This document shows positions 42,539 through 51,189 of a stretch of DNA of 64,000 nt, in pieces. The position numbers and the translations under genes are program-made. Location: positions 1-64,000 of the forward strand of contig JAFQNF010000045.1 in assembly GCA_017396025.1 (NCBI GenBank). Reading direction: 5' to 3'. Below the pieces are notes generated by a model. It was not told the origin of the DNA. It was given only the letters and a program-made list of their open reading frames with translations, and searched no databases. This DNA is from a bacterium. GTDB taxonomy: Bacteria > Cyanobacteriota > Vampirovibrionia > Gastranaerophilales > Gastranaerophilaceae. Within the stretch, counting starts at the first letter, position 1. The number at the start of each line of letters is the position of its first letter.

Positions 42539-42934
42539 TCATACTAAATTAAAAGAATGTGGCAATAATTCATTAATTCCATATTCTAAAATTTCACCAG
42601 AATCACTTTCCAAAAGAATTTGGATATCTTGTCCTTGTTCAAACTCTTGTAACCATTGGCGGCAAGCACCGCAAGGATAACATTTTGATGATTTTGGTGA
42701 ATATATTGCAATTTTCACTAAATTAGAGGTTTCCCCAGCCGCTATTGCAGTAGAAATTGCGTTTCGTTCAGCACATAGCGATAATCCATAACTAGAATTC
42801 TCAATATTACACCCAGAATATGTATTACCATTTTCATACAAAACACAAGCACCAACTGGAAATTTCGAATAAGGACTATACGAATTTTTAGATACTTCTT
42901 TTGCAATATTCAATAATTCTTCATTTGTTTTCAT
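42539..42934 (-). CDS. cdd: cytidine deaminase
   Basis: The enzyme deaminates cytidine and deoxycytidine in pyrimidine salvage. The zinc-binding motifs are C-A-E (LCAERNAIS) and P-C-x-x-C (YPCGACRQWL), both intact; NSYSPYSKFPVGA at the start is typical. I choose the ATG at 42934 (132 residues, the family length), because an AAAAAGGGG site stands upstream; the longer start at 42961 adds nine residues without support. It lies 45 bases from the SigF-like gene, upstream in the same strand. Confidence 0.95.
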   Translation of the reverse strand: MKTNEELLNIAKEVSKNSYSPYSKFPVGACVLYENGNTYSGCNIENSSYGLSLCAERNAISTAIAAGETSNLVKIAIYSPKSSKCYPCGACRQWLQEFEQGQDIQILLESDSGEILEYGINELLPHSFNLV

Positions 42935-43036
42935 AGAAAACCCCTTTTTCACCACTTCCATTGTAGCTTTAAATCACTTTTGAGAATATAGTGCATTTGA
43001 ATGATATAATAATATCGTGTTTACAATAGTTAATCT

Positions 43037-43066
43037 ATTTACCCGTAAATGCATAAATTATATTAT
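43037..43066 (+). promoter_or_regulatory. possible murA promoter with a palindrome
   Basis: A perfect inverted repeat ATTTAC-CC-GTAAAT occupies 43037-43050; TTTACC at 43039-43044 and TATTAT at 43061-43066 (16-base spacer) could be a -35/-10 pair. Confidence 0.35.
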
Positions 43067-43109
43067 GATAATATACAGGGAAATTTTATAGGGATATTGC
43101 GGAGGAGCT

Positions 43110-44435
43110 TTGACTGAAAAAATCAGAATAGTAGGCGGAAGACAATTAAAAGGCGAAGTTCAAATAAGCGGCGCAAAAAATGCTGTGCTTAAACTTATGG
43201 CGGCTGCACTTCTTGCAAAAGGTGAAAGTAAAATCTACAATGTGCCAGAATTAACTGACGTTGTTATCATGCTTAATGTTATTGAACAATTAGGCGCAAA
43301 AACTTCGTATGACAAAAAAGAAAAGTCACTAACTATTGATGCAACAAACCTAACAAGCGTAACTGCAAGCTACGAATTGGTTAGCAGAATGAGAGCATCA
43401 TTTATAGTTCTTGGTGCTTTAGTTGGAAGATGCAAAGAAGCAGTTGTTGCTCTTCCTGGTGGTTGTGCTATTGGGGAAAGAAAAGTAGACTTCCACATCA
43501 GAGGTTTAGAAGCACTTGGAACATCAATAAAAATTGAAAACGGTTATGTACATGCCAAAGCAAAAAAATTAGTTGGAAATGATATTTATTTGGATATTCC
43601 ATCTGTAGGCGCAACAGAAAATATCATGCTTGCAGGTGTGTTAGCTGAAGGCTCAACAAGAATTCAAAATGCTGCCCAAGAACCAGAAATTATAGATTTG
43701 GCAAACTTCTTAAACGCTATGGGTGCTGATATTATTGGTGCTGGCACTTCTGAAATCGTTATTAATGGTGTTAAGCAAGATGATTTAAGACCAATTGAAT
43801 ACACAACAATTCCTGATAGAATTGAAGCTGGTACATATATGGCCGCGTTCATTGGTACAAGAGGAAAAGGTATTATTAGGAATATTTTCCCTAACCATTT
43901 AACATTCTATACTTCAAAACTATCTAAAATGGGTGCAGATATTAAATTAATTGACCCAACATCAATTGAAGTTAGTTGTAAAAGACGTTTAGAAGCTGTA
44001 AATATAATTACACAACCTTATCCAGGATTTCCAACTGACTTACAGTCTATGGCAATGGCCTTGGCTACAGTTGCTGATGGGGTAAGCATTATTACAGAAA
44101 GCTTGTATGAAAATAGATTTATGCAAGTTCCAGAGCTTAGAAAGATGGGCGCAGATATTCATCAAGAAAGAAATCATTCTTTAGTTAAGGGTGTAAAAAG
44201 TTTAACAAGCGCAAATCTACGTGCAAGTGACTTAAGAGCTGGCGCTTCATTGGTTGTAGCCGCATTAATGGCAGATGGCGTTAGTACAATCGATAACATT
44301 TATCATATAGATAGAGGTTACGAACTTTTAGAAAATAAGTTTAAATTAATAGGAGCAGATATCACAAGATATTCTGAAGATGATAACTCAATAATTAACC
44401 AAAATAAAGGAAATTTAAGTGAGTCACAATTATAA
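43110..44435 (+). CDS. murA: UDP-N-acetylglucosamine 1-carboxyvinyltransferase
   Basis: MurA adds enolpyruvate from PEP to UDP-GlcNAc, the first committed step of peptidoglycan synthesis and the target of fosfomycin. The 441-residue product carries the active-site loop PGGCAIGERKVDFH with the catalytic Cys119 (Cys, so not the Asp form that resists fosfomycin). The start KIRIVGGRQLKGEVQISGAKN and TTIPDRIEAGTYM are typical. The start is TTG at 43110, with GGAGGAG just before it at short spacing. The next gene overlaps its end by 17 bases. Confidence 0.96.
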   Translation: MTEKIRIVGGRQLKGEVQISGAKNAVLKLMAAALLAKGESKIYNVPELTDVVIMLNVIEQLGAKTSYDKKEKSLTIDATNLTSVTASYELVSRMRASFIVLGALVGRCKEAVVALPGGCAIGERKVDFHIRGLEALGTSIKIENGYVHAKAKKLVGNDIYLDIPSVGATENIMLAGVLAEGSTRIQNAAQEPEIIDLANFLNAMGADIIGAGTSEIVINGVKQDDLRPIEYTTIPDRIEAGTYMAAFIGTRGKGIIRNIFPNHLTFYTSKLSKMGADIKLIDPTSIEVSCKRRLEAVNIITQPYPGFPTDLQSMAMALATVADGVSIITESLYENRFMQVPELRKMGADIHQERNHSLVKGVKSLTSANLRASDLRAGASLVVAALMADGVSTIDNIYHIDRGYELLENKFKLIGADITRYSEDDNSIINQNKGNLSESQL

Positions 44436-44745
44436 AAGATGGTACGACCATGACCCAGTTTTGTTAGAAGTAATCAATCTTTTACAAAACTACCAAACAG
44501 AATTAAAATCTCAAGCAGAAATCTTCTTACAAGAAATAGAAAAGAAGGTTTCAAAAGAAGCTATTGATAAATTCTATGAGATGGTAAGACCAAAAGTTTG
44601 TAATCGTTGGTATGATAAAGACCCTGTAATCTCTAGAACTGTTGAACTTTTAAGAGTTGTTCCACCTGATGTTCAAAAAGCTACAGCTCAAAGCTTTTTA
44701 AAAGCACTTGAAGACATGGGCGTTTATAAAAAAGAAAGCGTTTAA
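44419..44745 (+). CDS. hypothetical protein with an internal RWYDxDPV repeat
   Basis: A 108-residue soluble protein made of two related halves: RWYDHDPVLLEVINLL near residues 7-22 and RWYDKDPVISRTVELL near 63-78, each followed by a helix rich in Gln, Lys and Glu. I do not know a family for it. The start is GTG, which lies inside the murA end (17-base overlap), with AAGGAAA as ribosome-binding site, so its translation is probably coupled to that of murA. The duplication suggests a small structural domain or a homodimer-like fold. Confidence 0.7.
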   Translation: MSHNYKRWYDHDPVLLEVINLLQNYQTELKSQAEIFLQEIEKKVSKEAIDKFYEMVRPKVCNRWYDKDPVISRTVELLRVVPPDVQKATAQSFLKALEDMGVYKKESV

Positions 44746-45900
44746 TCAATCTAAAACTTCACCTGTTACAATGTTTATTCTTACAGGTTTGTATAGTTTT
44801 ACATATAAGATTTGACCGTCTTTTATAACGTAGTTACGTCCTTTTATTATTGATTTGGTTACTTTTTTAAATTTATTTGATTCTATTTTTGGGGCTTCAC
44901 AATGTGCAACCGCAAATATTTTAGTCAAGAAATTATCGTTATTTGCAGCAGAAAGTTCAAAAATCAACTCACCATTTCTTACAAAATTTTTACTTCTTGT
45001 TGTATCCAAAATTTTTCCAATTAAAACTACATCTTTTGAGAATAATAAATGGTGTTCATAGTTCACTATATTATTAACAAAATGTGCTTGGAACATTTCA
45101 CCAGGAACCGATTTATCTGAACTTATTTGACCTGAAACAACAATTGGCAAAACTGTTTGAGCAGGAAGTGTAACTATGTCACCATCTTGAAAAACATTCT
45201 CAACAATTATTCCTTCCGCAATTTTAGGGCTAATTTCTGCAAGTGCTTCTTGTTGCATATACATATCTGTTTCACGTTTTAAATTAAACAAGAATACAGC
45301 CATCTGTGCTCTTGTAATGTATCTATCATAGTCAAGATAATTTTCACGTGGCGGCTCTTTTGCAATAACATTAATAACTTCTGCTTTACCAGCAGTAACT
45401 TTAAACCAGTCTGGAACATCATCAAAATCAAGATAAGCATTTTGAAGTGCAGTTATAGCTTCTTTTTTTGTAATATCCTCCGTTTTTAAGATATTAACAA
45501 GGAATGTAATTACTTCGCTTCTTGTCACGTAATCATTAGGATAAAAATAACCATCATCAGCTGGCTTTAAAATATCAAGATTTACCGCACGCACAACAGA
45601 GCCAAACGCCCAATGTGAATTATCAATGTCCTCAAAAGAATACATTGTTTCAATTGGAATTTTGTCCTGACCTAAAACTTTTATAACCATTGATGCATAT
45701 TCAGCTCTCGTAACAAGATTTTGTGGCATAAAATAGTTTTCTGGATAACCACCAATAACATTTTCATTTGTCAAAGTATCAATTTGTTCGTATGCCCAAA
45801 AACCTTGCGGAACATCCACAAATTCCATAGCAAACGATGAATTAACACTAGTTAATACAAATATCAAAGCTAAAATTAATTTAAGTTTATTTTTCATCAA
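44746..45900 (-). CDS. SLH-domain (S-layer homology) secreted protein
   Basis: A 384-residue protein with a signal peptide (residues about 1-25) and three SLH domains, visible as VDVPQGFWAYEQIDTLTNENV then GYPENYFMPQNLVTRAEYASM, IDNSHWAFGSVVRAVNLDIL then YFYPNDYVTRSEVI, and a weaker third (YITRAQMAVFLF). SLH domains tether proteins to peptidoglycan-linked polysaccharide. After about residue 230 the protein is beta-rich (LPAQTVLPIVVSGQISSD) and lacks an obvious porin barrel. It is convergent with the RWYD gene, and ends close to it. It may tie outer membrane and cell wall, as in cyanobacteria and Negativicutes. Confidence 0.85.
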   Translation of the reverse strand: MMKNKLKLILALIFVLTSVNSSFAMEFVDVPQGFWAYEQIDTLTNENVIGGYPENYFMPQNLVTRAEYASMVIKVLGQDKIPIETMYSFEDIDNSHWAFGSVVRAVNLDILKPADDGYFYPNDYVTRSEVITFLVNILKTEDITKKEAITALQNAYLDFDDVPDWFKVTAGKAEVINVIAKEPPRENYLDYDRYITRAQMAVFLFNLKRETDMYMQQEALAEISPKIAEGIIVENVFQDGDIVTLPAQTVLPIVVSGQISSDKSVPGEMFQAHFVNNIVNYEHHLLFSKDVVLIGKILDTTRSKNFVRNGELIFELSAANNDNFLTKIFAVAHCEAPKIESNKFKKVTKSIIKGRNYVIKDGQILYVKLYKPVRINIVTGEVLD

Positions 45901-46010
45901 TAATTATTTCCTTTACTTATATATTACCAAATTTTTTTAAATCGTCATAACAAATTTATTTATGTTTCAACTTTAACCAAATGTACACAGATAAAAAATG
46001 GAGTAAAAAA

Positions 46011-46313
46011 ATGCAAATTAACTCAATTTCTATGGTATCAGCAAATAGAAACATTGGATTCAAAGCTGCCGAAAAAAATCAACCAAAACCATTAGTAGAA
46101 GTAACACCTGATATGCCAGACGATCAAGTTGTTCAATATAGCACTTGGGGTGGCAATTATGCATTTCCTGTAACAGCAGGTGATTTAAGAAAAATGCAAG
46201 CAGAAAAAGTTCTTTCTGAAGCACCAAAATCAGCATGTGCATGCGGTGGAAGAGAAGAAACTCCAGAAGAATATTACGCAAGAAAAATCAATAGCGTTGA
46301 ATGGATGTTATAA
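46011..46313 (+). CDS. small lineage-type protein with N-terminal Phe motif
   Basis: A 100-residue protein of unknown function. I choose the ATG at 46011 because GGAGTAAAAAA stands before it; the longer frame from 45981 is unlikely. The start MQINSISMVSANRNIGFKAAEK shows the recurrent motif at residues 14-22 (N-I-G-F-K-A). The C-terminal half has a Cys-Ala-Cys-Gly (CACGG) cluster and a Tyr/Glu-rich helix. There is no signal peptide. It is followed directly by a bidirectional terminator. Confidence 0.65.
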   Translation: MQINSISMVSANRNIGFKAAEKNQPKPLVEVTPDMPDDQVVQYSTWGGNYAFPVTAGDLRKMQAEKVLSEAPKSACACGGREETPEEYYARKINSVEWML

Positions 46314-46334
46314 TCTATAAAATATAATTAGAAT

Positions 46335-46366
46335 AAAAAATCCGATTTTAAAAATCGGATTTTTTA
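46335..46366. terminator. bidirectional terminator
   Basis: Arms 46335-46349 and 46351-46365 form a long A/T-flanked stem around a TCCGATTT/AAATCGGA core; it serves both convergent genes (stops at 46313 and 46364). Confidence 0.85.
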
Positions 46367-46714
46367 TTTGTTTTCTTTTTCATCTTTTTTTACTGCTTCA
46401 ACTTTTTTATTTGGATTAGCTTTTATCTTTTCAGAATAATCTTCATCATCAAGCAAAGCACTTCTGCGTTTATTTTGCAGAACAGAAACAACATTCAAAA
46501 GCGCAAGAGAATTCAAAGAAGCACGAAGTTGCATGCTTCTATCAACGAAAGGTTCACGAGAACTTTGATTTTCTTCACCTTCCTGCATAAAGTATTCAGT
46601 TCCTTGGCTTGCACGGTCATCTGAGGTTTTGGCAGCAGTTCCAGATATATCTCCACTTTTGAAGTTTATACCCCCGCCAATTCCGAGAATTCCGGCTGAC
46701 CTATTGTCAACCAC
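46364..46714 (-). CDS. small lineage-type hypothetical protein
   Basis: A 116-residue protein with no known family. The start contains GIGGGINFKSGD (residues 11-22), with the recurrent I-x-F-K-x-G motif, followed by a charged, probably disordered middle, a helix (SLNSLALLNVVSVLQNK) and a Lys/Glu tail. The start is GTG with a GGAGAGAA site upstream. No signal peptide or membrane segment is visible. Confidence 0.6.
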   Translation of the reverse strand: MVDNRSAGILGIGGGINFKSGDISGTAAKTSDDRASQGTEYFMQEGEENQSSREPFVDRSMQLRASLNSLALLNVVSVLQNKRRSALLDDEDYSEKIKANPNKKVEAVKKDEKENK

Positions 46715-46843
46715 TTACTTCTCTCCTTTACTTTCTCACAGCTCGTTTATTATATACTATTTTTAAGTTTTTAACAACTCGCCATGAGTACAAAACTCAA
46801 ACTGAAAATTTTTTGCTGGATAAGAATAAAATTTTAAAAAATA

Positions 46844-48562
46844 TTACATCAAACCTTGGAATATTTTTGGAACATCATTCTTTTGAAGTGTTGAAAAATC
46901 AAGCATTGCGCGTTTTTGCATTTCTTCTTTTTTCTTTGCTTCTGCTACTTTTTTCTCTGTAACAGAACGGTTATATTTTGGAAGCAAAATACCTAGCATT
47001 ACAACAGAGAATGCAATATCAGCCACTCTACATATATTTCTCATATTACGAACTTTAGTACTTGAAACCTCTGCAGCTGTTTTTAATTCAGTATTTTTAA
47101 TCCAGTTTCCAAATTGTTTTGCTCTAAAGCCAACTTGGCTTCCAATTTTTTTCAATGTTGAAGCACCTTGTTCTAAAACTGGTTTTGCTACTTCTTTTTG
47201 TCTATTTAGCAATACTACATTTTCACCCAATAATTGAGCACCTTTTTTTGTTTTAGATAACGCCTCGATACCAGATGCAACACCTTTTTTTACATAATCA
47301 CCCAAGAAATATAAACCTGCAAATGAAGCCAAATCACGAACAGTTGTTTCTCTTAACTCATTTTCATCTTCGGCAGCTAACATTCTAGAAGCAAATGTAG
47401 ATGATGCAATCCAACGACATTGGTCCATAGTTGGGAAAATACCAGAGAACTGGAACATACCAAGTGATGGTTTTTTCATCATTGATAATGCTGCTAAACC
47501 ATACATTCCAGCTGCTGATAGTAATTTTTTACCAAAAAATTGTTTTTTCTTCTTTTCATCCATTTTTTGGGTTGTATCTTTTTTGCCAAAATCCTTGTAT
47601 ATAGGAGCCCCTTCTGCATCAAATTGTTTTCTTGTTATTGCCCTATTAATTGATTGAACACTAACTGCAATAGCAATAACAACTCCCATACCAATCAAAC
47701 TTTTCTTATTTACAAAGCCTTTTAATTTTTCACCATATTTACCAATAGAATCTGCTATTTTAGAAGTTGTTTCTGGTTTTACAACATCATCAACAGTTTC
47801 ACCCAATGTCTTTAATGTTTTTGATTTAACAGAATTAAATTTAGAACCCAAATCTGCAACATCTCTTAAGGTTTCTTCCAAATTTGATTGTGCAGCACCA
47901 TTAAATCTTAAAATATTTTCAGCTTTTGTTACCCCAACAAGTTTTGTTTGAGCTTGCTTTAATAAATTTCTTCTTTCTTTACCTGTTTTTCCAATAGCCT
48001 CAGTAATAGCATCTACAGCTTGAGTATATTCTGGAGTAGCTGCCTTATCAGCAAATTTTACCCAATTTTTGCCATCTAAACCCTCTAACGAACCAAGCGC
48101 TTTTTCAACATATACTCTTGTTTTATCTTTAGCTCCAGATTCTTGCGCTTGATTATAGACTCCTTTTAATCTATCAATTGAAGCGCCATTAGCCCAAGAA
48201 CCAACAACATCAGTTCCATCAAATTCCTTAGCCTTTGGCAAGACATTTGCTAAACCTTTTACAACAAGACCTGGCATCAAACAGTTAACGAACAATCCAG
48301 AAAATTCTCTTCTAAAAGTTTCTAAAGCAGCAGCAAGACCTGTTTTTAAATCAACCAAGGTTCTTGGAATATTTGTCGATACTGTATCAACAAAGGAAAC
48401 CTGAATCATTGCGTTTTTATCTAAAACGCTGAAACCTTTATCTAACAAATTAAAAGCAGCATCAATCCCCGCACCTTTAAAGTTTTGCGCATCAGATTTT
48501 TTTTGATTATTTCTGTTTTGTATATTTACAGAATTATATCTACCTGTTGATGATACTTTCAC
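46844..48562 (-). CDS. large lineage-type protein with membrane segments
   Basis: A 572-residue protein with no family I recognise. The N-terminus has the recurrent motif DAQNFKGAG (residues 24-32), and MKVSSTGRYNSVNIQN before it. There are several possible membrane helices: FVNCLMPGLVVKGLANVLP near residues 91-109, SLIGMGVVIAIAVSVQSI near 291-308, and ICRVADIAFSVVMLGILLP near 522-540, with hydrophobic stretches between. Otherwise it is helical with long Lys/Glu/Ala segments. No signal peptide of the usual kind precedes the motif. It is divergent from the HNH-like gene. Function unknown; the type is repeated in related genomes to my knowledge, but I cannot name a record. Confidence 0.65.
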   Translation of the reverse strand: MKVSSTGRYNSVNIQNRNNQKKSDAQNFKGAGIDAAFNLLDKGFSVLDKNAMIQVSFVDTVSTNIPRTLVDLKTGLAAALETFRREFSGLFVNCLMPGLVVKGLANVLPKAKEFDGTDVVGSWANGASIDRLKGVYNQAQESGAKDKTRVYVEKALGSLEGLDGKNWVKFADKAATPEYTQAVDAITEAIGKTGKERRNLLKQAQTKLVGVTKAENILRFNGAAQSNLEETLRDVADLGSKFNSVKSKTLKTLGETVDDVVKPETTSKIADSIGKYGEKLKGFVNKKSLIGMGVVIAIAVSVQSINRAITRKQFDAEGAPIYKDFGKKDTTQKMDEKKKKQFFGKKLLSAAGMYGLAALSMMKKPSLGMFQFSGIFPTMDQCRWIASSTFASRMLAAEDENELRETTVRDLASFAGLYFLGDYVKKGVASGIEALSKTKKGAQLLGENVVLLNRQKEVAKPVLEQGASTLKKIGSQVGFRAKQFGNWIKNTELKTAAEVSSTKVRNMRNICRVADIAFSVVMLGILLPKYNRSVTEKKVAEAKKKEEMQKRAMLDFSTLQKNDVPKIFQGLM

Positions 48563-48866
48563 TTTTATCTACATACCTTTAACATGTTTGTCACTTTAGC
48601 AATCATAACAAGTTAATATTCAAAAACAATTTTTTTTGCTATTTCGTTTAACATTTTAAGAGATAATGCAATCGTTTTTTTGCATTTTTTGCATTTTTTT
48701 GATGCATTTTTTATAAAAACAAGGCACTTTTTTAAATTTTTGCATATTTTTTATGCAAAATGCGATTTTTTACCATCGAAAAATTCAAGTTTACAATTTT
48801 TAATCATGACTAACAAAATATTATCTTTTTCTGTTTTATTATAATTGGTAGTCAAATGTAGTACGT
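48563..48866. other. intergenic region with T-rich GCAT repeats
   Basis: Three hundred bases between two divergent genes. The segment near 48670-48775 contains runs of six to eight Ts, several followed by GCAT (TTTTTTGCAT repeated about four times, and TTTGCATATTTTTTATGCAAA as an inverted pair). No gene or terminator is visible. Promoters for both genes should lie here but I cannot fix their boxes. Confidence 0.55.
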
Positions 48867-50066
48867 ATGAAAATATCGCCGATAACTTACTCTTTCATTC
48901 TCCCGAAACAGAGTATTCAGAAGAATACTACAAATCCTGTTGCGCGTACACAGACTACAAATATTCAACAATTAAGCAACATATACTACCAACCTATTAA
49001 CTTTACGGCGAAAGAAAAAAGGACTTTTCAAACAGATAAACCAAGGCTAAAAGAGCATTCTGGCGATTTTCAAATATGCAAATTTAATGATGTTCATTGC
49101 CCAGCATGTGGCAAAAAAATGATGAACAGAAACAAATTTGAAAAATTCTGCGATGATTTAGCAAATGTTCCACAAGATAAATATCTTGAATTTTTAGGCG
49201 AATATGAACCATATATGCGTCCAGTTGAATCAAGCGTATATAAAGAACTACTTGTTGAATCAAAAAAAGAAGGTACTACAGATATTAGAGAATTATTGGT
49301 TTCTCTTCGTGACCATAAACTACCCGTTTTGCAAGAAGCACAAATGAAACTAGTTAATAAAATGGTTTCTCTTGCAAGAACACTTCCTGACGACGAGCAA
49401 AGAGCACTAATGTCTAAAATCAATCAATTAAAAGCTGAAATTAGAAGAAAAAATGCGGCAGCTCCTTTCAGAAGAAAAATAATGATTGATAGAATAAGTA
49501 AAGTAAAAATTAAAAATCCAAGAAAATATGAAAAACTTCAAAGAATAGCTAAGAACTTCCCAACATCTTCAGATATGAATTCAGCTTGGATAGTTAAATA
49601 TTCTGGTAAAAATAAATTCAACGAAGACTGGGATTCTTATAGTATTGCTACAAGATTTTTGCAATCATCAGTGGCTAATACAGACCACATTTTAGCGTAC
49701 GATATTGATAACACTCATGACGATATTTCAAACTACATGGCAATGCACAACGCTTGTAATGGACAAAAAGGAAACAAACCATTCTTGCAATGGCTAAATG
49801 AAGACAAAACCAATAGAATTAAGTATATGCAAGAATATTTTGATGACTGCGATGAACTAATTTCTACAAAAAGATTAAGAAAAAAGAAATACAGAAATTA
49901 CGTTGCATATGCAACGCAAACGGTTTTTGAAGTATCAAAAGGACAAGTAAGAATAGAGCCGACCAAACGTCCTATTGAGAACATCTATCCAATAGACCCT
50001 AAAACCATGATAGATGCCGAATTTGAACCATATGATGAAGAAGAAAACTCACCAACTCAAAATTAA
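48867..50066 (+). CDS. lineage-type protein with an HNH-nuclease-like core
   Basis: A 399-residue protein. The N-terminal part is a flexible lead with the recurrent motif QPINFTAKEK (residues 42-51). A CPACG zinc-knuckle follows at residues 78-82. Near the C-terminus, NTDHILAYDIDNT and then N-x-x-x-x-H-N-x-C-N-x-x-K (D273, H274, N289, H294, C297, N298, K301) fit the beta-beta-alpha metal (HNH) fold: D-H, then N, then H-x-x-C-N-x-x-K. Between them lies a long helical stretch. So it may be a DNase or an endonuclease-like binding protein. The stop overlaps the convergent next gene by four bases. Phage origin is possible; no phage genes are near. Confidence 0.6.
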   Translation: MKISPITYSFILPKQSIQKNTTNPVARTQTTNIQQLSNIYYQPINFTAKEKRTFQTDKPRLKEHSGDFQICKFNDVHCPACGKKMMNRNKFEKFCDDLANVPQDKYLEFLGEYEPYMRPVESSVYKELLVESKKEGTTDIRELLVSLRDHKLPVLQEAQMKLVNKMVSLARTLPDDEQRALMSKINQLKAEIRRKNAAAPFRRKIMIDRISKVKIKNPRKYEKLQRIAKNFPTSSDMNSAWIVKYSGKNKFNEDWDSYSIATRFLQSSVANTDHILAYDIDNTHDDISNYMAMHNACNGQKGNKPFLQWLNEDKTNRIKYMQEYFDDCDELISTKRLRKKKYRNYVAYATQTVFEVSKGQVRIEPTKRPIENIYPIDPKTMIDAEFEPYDEEENSPTQN

Positions 50067-51082
50067 GCTATAATATCATATGTTTGAAGTGATTGTTGAG
50101 CAGCTTTCTTTCCTTTGTTAAACATATTAAAGTGAAATTTCTTTTCTGGTGGATGATTTGGTGATGTTTGCGCTATACCAGGGTCACGAAGCTCATAAAT
50201 TTCTTTAACTCTGCTAGCAAGAGTTGCAGGCGATTGTTGATACAAATCTGCAGCATAATCCATTTCTGGATCTTGAACACCTTTTGAATGTTTCATCCAA
50301 AATCTTGTTGCAACAGCATATGCATCTTGTTCTTCGCAAACTGATGTATATGCGTCTTTATCTTTTGCGTGAACAGATTCATGAGTTAAATATGCAGCAA
50401 TAACCTGTGGTGCCGCATATATATAATCATTTGATATTGTTATTGTTCTTTTATAATTTTCATACTGTGCAATATTTGATGTTCCACCCATTGAAGCAGT
50501 TTCTCCAAACATTATTTGAACATCTGTCATATCTTGCATATATGATGGTGTTAAATAATCAACAGTCATCTGAAGAGCTGTTTTTAAATTTTTTGTAGCA
50601 TACTCATTTTTTTCTATTCTTGCTTGCTCTGGATTGAAAATAGCAAGCATATTATTTTTTGTTTGAAGAATACTACGTTTTGCAAGGTCATTATTTGGCT
50701 CAACTTGAAGTGCTTTTTCAAAATTAGAAATTGCATTACTGTACATTCCTCTTAATCTTTGAACTTCACCAAGTTCAATCAAAGCATCCGCATCATTAGA
50801 ATTTTTTTCAATATATTTTTTATAATTAGATTCAGATGATTCATAATCTTTCATCTGAAAATATGTTTTACCTAATTTTCTATATAAAACAGATTCATTA
50901 GGATTTTTTTGAATTGCTTGGCTGTAAGAACTTAATGCATCTTTCAATCTATTTTCGTTTAAAGCCGCATCCCCTTTTGCAATATAATCAGAAACATCAA
51001 CAGCAGAAAATGTTGGCACAGTTGCCACCATTGGTTTGTAGTTATAATGTTTTAAACTAGGGGAAGATGTTATTGATATCAA
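50063..51082 (-). CDS. TPR protein with an HExxH metallopeptidase-like motif
   Basis: The preferred start is TTG at 51082, preceded by AAAAGGAAA at good spacing, giving 339 residues; an upstream TTG at 51121 (352 residues) has no better site. Three or more tetratricopeptide repeats occupy the first half (YIAKGDAALNENRLKDALSSY, LYRKLGKTYFQMKDYESSE, ALIELGEVQRLRGMYSNAI). Later comes AAYLTHESVHAKD, an H-E-x-x-H zinc motif (residues 234-238 of the shorter form), with a Glu about twelve residues after it, a plausible third ligand. It resembles zinc peptidases fused with TPR. No signal peptide is visible. Its stop codon overlaps the HNH-like gene. Confidence 0.6.
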   Translation of the reverse strand: MISITSSPSLKHYNYKPMVATVPTFSAVDVSDYIAKGDAALNENRLKDALSSYSQAIQKNPNESVLYRKLGKTYFQMKDYESSESNYKKYIEKNSNDADALIELGEVQRLRGMYSNAISNFEKALQVEPNNDLAKRSILQTKNNMLAIFNPEQARIEKNEYATKNLKTALQMTVDYLTPSYMQDMTDVQIMFGETASMGGTSNIAQYENYKRTITISNDYIYAAPQVIAAYLTHESVHAKDKDAYTSVCEEQDAYAVATRFWMKHSKGVQDPEMDYAADLYQQSPATLASRVKEIYELRDPGIAQTSPNHPPEKKFHFNMFNKGKKAAQQSLQTYDIIA

Positions 51083-51136
51083 AATGAAATTTCCTTTTGC
51101 TTTTGATAGAAAATTCGACAAGAACTTTTATTGACA

Positions 51137-51180
51137 AAAAAAGACTATATATGAAGAAATATTACATATACAGTCTTTTA
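51137..51180 (-). terminator. terminator of proS
   Basis: An A/T-rich imperfect stem with AAAAGACT (51138-51145) pairing with AGTCTTTT (51172-51179), extended inward (TATATG/CATATA) with a loop; the minus strand runs into a T-rich tail. Confidence 0.55.
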
Positions 51181-51189
51181 AATTATTAA

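Noticed and set aside
46060-46281. Minus-strand frame opposite the 46011 gene
   Set aside because: Leu/His-rich shadow without a start site; the plus frame has a GGAG site and the Phe motif.
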